From: Alphaproteobacteria bacterium
GTDB taxonomy: Bacteria; Pseudomonadota; Alphaproteobacteria; CALKHQ01
Reading direction: 5' to 3'
Assembly (NCBI GenBank): GCA_041396705.1
Contig: JAWKYB010000006.1
Coordinates: forward strand, 186,001 to 250,000
DNA length: 64,000 nt
Below the pieces are notes generated by a model. That model did no database searches. It saw only the letters and a list, made by a program, of their open reading frames with translations, and had not been told where the DNA came from. The position numbers were made by a program, and so were the translations under genes. Below, one piece after another: positions 61,496 to 64,000 of the stretch (position 1 is the stretch's first letter; each line of letters starts with the position of its first letter).

Positions 61496-61969
61496 TCACT
61501 TCGGCGGCAGGGTGCAGCGGATATAGGGGCCGTGCTCGGGGTCGTTCTCGCTGCTGAGCCCGCCGCCGGCCGCGTCGCAGTTGGCGATGAAGGTGGCCTG
61601 GCCGCCGCCGCAGCCGGTGCCGTCGGCCCAGCAGTTGGCGGCCGAGGCGGCGGTGCCGCCGCCGTCCTGCGCCACCAGGCCGAAGCCGCCGCCCGGCCCG
61701 GTCAGCACCACCTGCAGCAGCGCATCGACCTGCTCGTCGCCGGTCGCCGGCTGGCCCGGGCCGGCGGGGCCGAGCGCCGGCGGCACGATGCGCAGCGCCG
61801 GGCCGGTGGGGCCGCGCCCCGGCAGCGACAGCACCTGCGGCTGCGGCGCGCGGCCGACGCCGGCGCGGTCGAGGGCCGGAGCCGAGCCGCTCGGATCGGT
61901 GGCCAGCGCCGGCAGCGTCAGTCCGACGGTCACGGCCAGCACGCCGGCCTGCAACAGAAGCTTCGACAT
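61496..61969 (-). CDS. Exported Cys-containing hypothetical protein
   Basis: A 157-residue protein with a signal peptide (LLLQAGVLAVTVGLTLPALA). The first half is a Pro/Gly linker; the C-terminal third has four Cys (NCWADGTGCGGG, IANCDAAGGG, YIRCTLPP) and probably forms a small disulfide domain. The layout resembles the three lipoproteins at the start of the window but without a lipobox. GGAGAGG precedes ATG 61969. The family is unknown. Confidence 0.6.
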   Translation of the reverse strand: MSKLLLQAGVLAVTVGLTLPALATDPSGSAPALDRAGVGRAPQPQVLSLPGRGPTGPALRIVPPALGPAGPGQPATGDEQVDALLQVVLTGPGGGFGLVAQDGGGTAASAANCWADGTGCGGGQATFIANCDAAGGGLSSENDPEHGPYIRCTLPPK

Positions 61970-62245
61970 CGCGCGTTCCTCTCCGATTTCGTGCGGACGA
62001 CACAATGCCGCCACGATCCGTAGGTCGCGGCCGGCGGCCGGCCGGTTCAATCCGGGGGATGCGCGGCGGCCGCCGCTGGGGGAGGATCGACCCGGCGCCC
62101 CCCGGGCGGCACGGCATCCATCGCCCGACGGCCCGCCGGGCGGCGGTGCAGCCGTCGCGCCCGCGCGATCGCGGCTGGTGCGATCTGTGCAGGCGGACCG
62201 CCGCGGCCGGCGCGCCGCGCGCAACGGACTTCGGGGAGGAGCGAG

Positions 62246-63265
62246 ATGACCGTCGACGACGAGATCTTCGATTGCGGCGACGTGCGCCTGCAGAGCGGCG
62301 CGACGCTGCGCGACGCCAAGCTAGCTTACAAGACCTTCGGCACCCTGAACGCCGACAAGAGCAACGTGATCGTCTACCCGACCTGGTATTCCGGCCAGCA
62401 CACCGACAACGAATGGCTGATCGGCGCGGGCATGGCGCTCGACCCGGCGAAATACTTCATCATCATCCCGAACATGTTCGGCAACGGGCTGTCGTCTTCG
62501 CCGAGCAACACGCCGGAGCCGTACAACGCCGCGCGCTTTCCCCACTTCACGCCGTACGACAACGTCCGCCAGCAGCACCGGCTGGTGACCGAGCGCTTCG
62601 GCATCGAGAAGATCCGGCTGGTCACCGGCTGGTCGATGGGCGCGCTGCAGACCTTTCACTGGGCGGTGCTCTATCCCGACATGATGCAGGCGATCGCGCC
62701 GTTCTGCGGTTCGGCCCGGTGCTCGCGGCACAATTTCGTGTTCCTCGAGGGCGTGAAGGCGGCGCTGACCGCCGACGCCGCCTGGAACGGCGGCTGGTAC
62801 ACCGAGAAGCCGAACCGCGGCCTGCGCGCGATGGCCAGGGTCTATGCCGGCTGGGGCTTCAGCCAGGACTTCTATCGCGCCGAGCTCGACATCCAGACGC
62901 TGGGCTTCTCGTCGCTGGAGGATTTCCTGGTCGCGTTCTGGGAGGGGTTCTTCCTGTCGCGCGACGCCAACAACCTGCTGGCGATGCTGTGGACCTGGCA
63001 GCACGGCGACATCGCCGCCAACGAGCTCTACGGCGGCGACTTCAAAAAGGCGCTGGGCGCGATCAAGGCCCGCGCCTACGTCATGCCGGGCCAGACCGAC
63101 CTCTATTTCCCGGTCGCCGACAGCGAGATCGAGGTGGCCAACATGCCGAACGCGGAGCTGATCCCGATCCCGTCGATCTGGGGCCATTTCGCCGGCGGGC
63201 CGGGCACCAACCCGGACGACGTCCGGTTCCTCGACGACAAGCTCAAGGAGCTGCTGGCGGGGTGA
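62246..63265 (+). CDS. Alpha/beta hydrolase, homoserine O-acetyltransferase-like
   Basis: A 339-residue hydrolase-fold protein of the MetX-like group. Markers are VIVYPTWYSGQHTDN, the nucleophile Ser in GWSMGALQTFHWA (near residue 130), PGQTDLYFPVADSE with the acid, and the His in WGHFAGGPG. The family includes acyltransferases and hydrolases, and the exact reaction is not clear; absent met genes nearby, O-acetylhomoserine synthesis is not implied. It is followed by a thioredoxin-fold protein and a Tm-1-like gene. Confidence 0.85.
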   Translation: MTVDDEIFDCGDVRLQSGATLRDAKLAYKTFGTLNADKSNVIVYPTWYSGQHTDNEWLIGAGMALDPAKYFIIIPNMFGNGLSSSPSNTPEPYNAARFPHFTPYDNVRQQHRLVTERFGIEKIRLVTGWSMGALQTFHWAVLYPDMMQAIAPFCGSARCSRHNFVFLEGVKAALTADAAWNGGWYTEKPNRGLRAMARVYAGWGFSQDFYRAELDIQTLGFSSLEDFLVAFWEGFFLSRDANNLLAMLWTWQHGDIAANELYGGDFKKALGAIKARAYVMPGQTDLYFPVADSEIEVANMPNAELIPIPSIWGHFAGGPGTNPDDVRFLDDKLKELLAG

Positions 63266-63314
63266 GCCGGCGCGGCCGCACCCGCCGGGCCGGCCGACCG
63301 AGGGAGGACCGGGC

Positions 63315-63731
63315 ATGATCCGGCTGACATCCGCGCAGTTCGACGCCTTCGTCCGCGGCCATGGCCGCGTCGCCTGCCTGATGCATCGGGGCGGACCCGG
63401 CGATCACGCCGCCAGCCTTGCCCGGGCCGTGGCCGAGCGGGCCGGCGACGACGGCTGGGCGGTCGCCGAGATCGACCTCGACGACACCGACGACATCGCC
63501 GCCGCGTTCGGCCTCGACCGGCCCGGCACGCACCTGCTGATCATGCGCGACGCGGTGGTGCTCTATTGCGAGCCGCTCGGCCCCGACGCGACCCCGGGCC
63601 GGATCGGCACCGTCATCGCCGGCGCGCAGGCGCTGGACATGGCCCGGGTCCGCGCCGAGATCGAGCAGGAGCGCAACGCACGCGCCATCCACGCCCACCG
63701 CGCCTGCCCGACCACCTGGCGGACGCGCTGA
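63315..63731 (+). CDS. Thioredoxin-fold-like hypothetical protein
   Basis: A 138-residue protein whose strands and helices (VACLMHRGGPGDH, WAVAEIDLDDTDDIAAAFGLDRPGTHLLIMRDAV, YCEPLGPDATPGRI) follow a thioredoxin-like fold. There is no CXXC motif, so it is unlikely to be a disulfide reductase. It begins 49 bases after the hydrolase, with GGGAGGACC upstream of the ATG, and ends 10 bases before the Tm-1-like gene, so an operon is likely. Confidence 0.6.
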   Translation: MIRLTSAQFDAFVRGHGRVACLMHRGGPGDHAASLARAVAERAGDDGWAVAEIDLDDTDDIAAAFGLDRPGTHLLIMRDAVVLYCEPLGPDATPGRIGTVIAGAQALDMARVRAEIEQERNARAIHAHRACPTTWRTR

Positions 63732-63741
63732 CGCGACCGCC

Positions 63742-64000
63742 GTGCGACGCAACGGGGAGGCGACGATCGGCACGCTCTACGTCATCGGCACGATGGACAC
63801 CAAGGCGGACGAGCTGCTGTACGCCAAGGCCTGTGCCGAGGCGGCCGGCGTCGGCGCGGTGCTGGTCGACGTCGGCACCCGCGGCGGCGATGCGCGTGCC
63901 GATGTCGCTGCGGCGGCGGTCGCCGCCTGCCATCCCGACGGCGCCGCCGCGGTGCTCGGCCTCGACGACCGTGGCCGGGCGGTGACGGCAATGGCGGAGG
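63742..64000 (+). CDS. Tm-1-like ATP-binding domain protein (partial, runs off window)
   Basis: The first 86 codons of a Tm-1/UPF0261-like gene. GTLYVIGTMDTKADELLYAK and the following GAVLVDVGTRGGDARADVAAAAVA are the N-terminal signature. The GTG at 63742 is used here, but a strong GGGGAGG sits six bases before the ATC codon at 63766, where an ATG would be expected; this may be a base error or a non-canonical start. The protein is cut at the window's end. Confidence 0.75.
   Translation, partial: MRRNGEATIGTLYVIGTMDTKADELLYAKACAEAAGVGAVLVDVGTRGGDARADVAAAAVAACHPDGAAAVLGLDDRGRAVTAMAE

Overview
This window is chromosomal DNA with very high GC from an alphaproteobacterium, probably a Rhodospirillales-type organism. 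The evidence is the gene families: an alphaproteobacterial block of dcd, murA, DUF2948, hisG, UPF0262, low-Mr phosphatase, maf, RNase E/G and yacG at 54-60 kb, a long-chain polyprenyl diphosphate synthase divergent from a DUF2007 gene, and a class GN sortase with its VIT/von Willebrand A target. I see no insertion sequence, phage gene, CRISPR array or rRNA. Two tRNAs are present: Arg(ACG) at 13.5 kb and Phe(GAA) at 61.4 kb.

Layout. 0-2.5 kb: three small lipoproteins sharing a Cys-Val-Pro N-terminus (one with an LCCL-like domain) and an AT-richer orphan gene. 2.7-6.3 kb: PhyH dioxygenase, DinB, polyprenyl synthase, DUF2007 and two tiny membrane or exported proteins. 6.3-13.3 kb: an exopolysaccharide export module (outer-membrane barrel, Wza, Wzc tyrosine kinase, anchored partner) and a frameshifted OmpA-like lipoprotein. 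13.5-16.6 kb: tRNA-Arg, a serine beta-lactamase-fold hydrolase divergent from a TetR regulator, and a secreted PPC-like protein. 16.7-25.7 kb: enolase-superfamily and SDR enzymes, a FecR/OmpA/CHASE2-kinase operon, an SMP-30 lactonase and a GntR regulator. 25.9-28.9 kb: an exported protein, greB and an overlapping class III nucleotide cyclase. 29-37.5 kb: a catabolic locus with iolG, an aldehyde dehydrogenase, an HpcH aldolase, a 2-hydroxyacid dehydrogenase and a Gfo/Idh oxidoreductase, divergent from iolD and iolE.

37.6-40.1 kb holds a streptogramin-lyase-like beta-propeller, an LpqC-type esterase and a lipoprotein. 40.3-43.4 kb pairs cytochrome b561 and an acidic PepSY-like protein with a divergent two-component system whose kinase carries an acidic tandem repeat. 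43.4-54.1 kb: aspartate aminotransferase, the sortase system, a Glyoxalase_8-like protein, a SOUL heme protein, a redoxin/2OG-dioxygenase fusion, a copper module (copD, copC, CueR-like regulator with a recognisable operator), a His-rich exported protein and a Crp/Fnr regulator whose start codon lies in a perfect palindrome. 54.2-64 kb: the housekeeping block, O-antigen ligase, tRNA-Phe, a MetX-like hydrolase, a thioredoxin-fold protein and a truncated Tm-1-like gene.

A recurring oddity is clusters of single-base frameshifts in otherwise well-conserved genes (12.3-12.8, 14.0, 35.1-37.4 and 43.2 kb). The reading sense is preserved on both sides, which fits uncorrected sequencing indels better than old pseudogenes; raw reads would be needed to decide. 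All functions are assigned by reading the sequence alone, without database searches.
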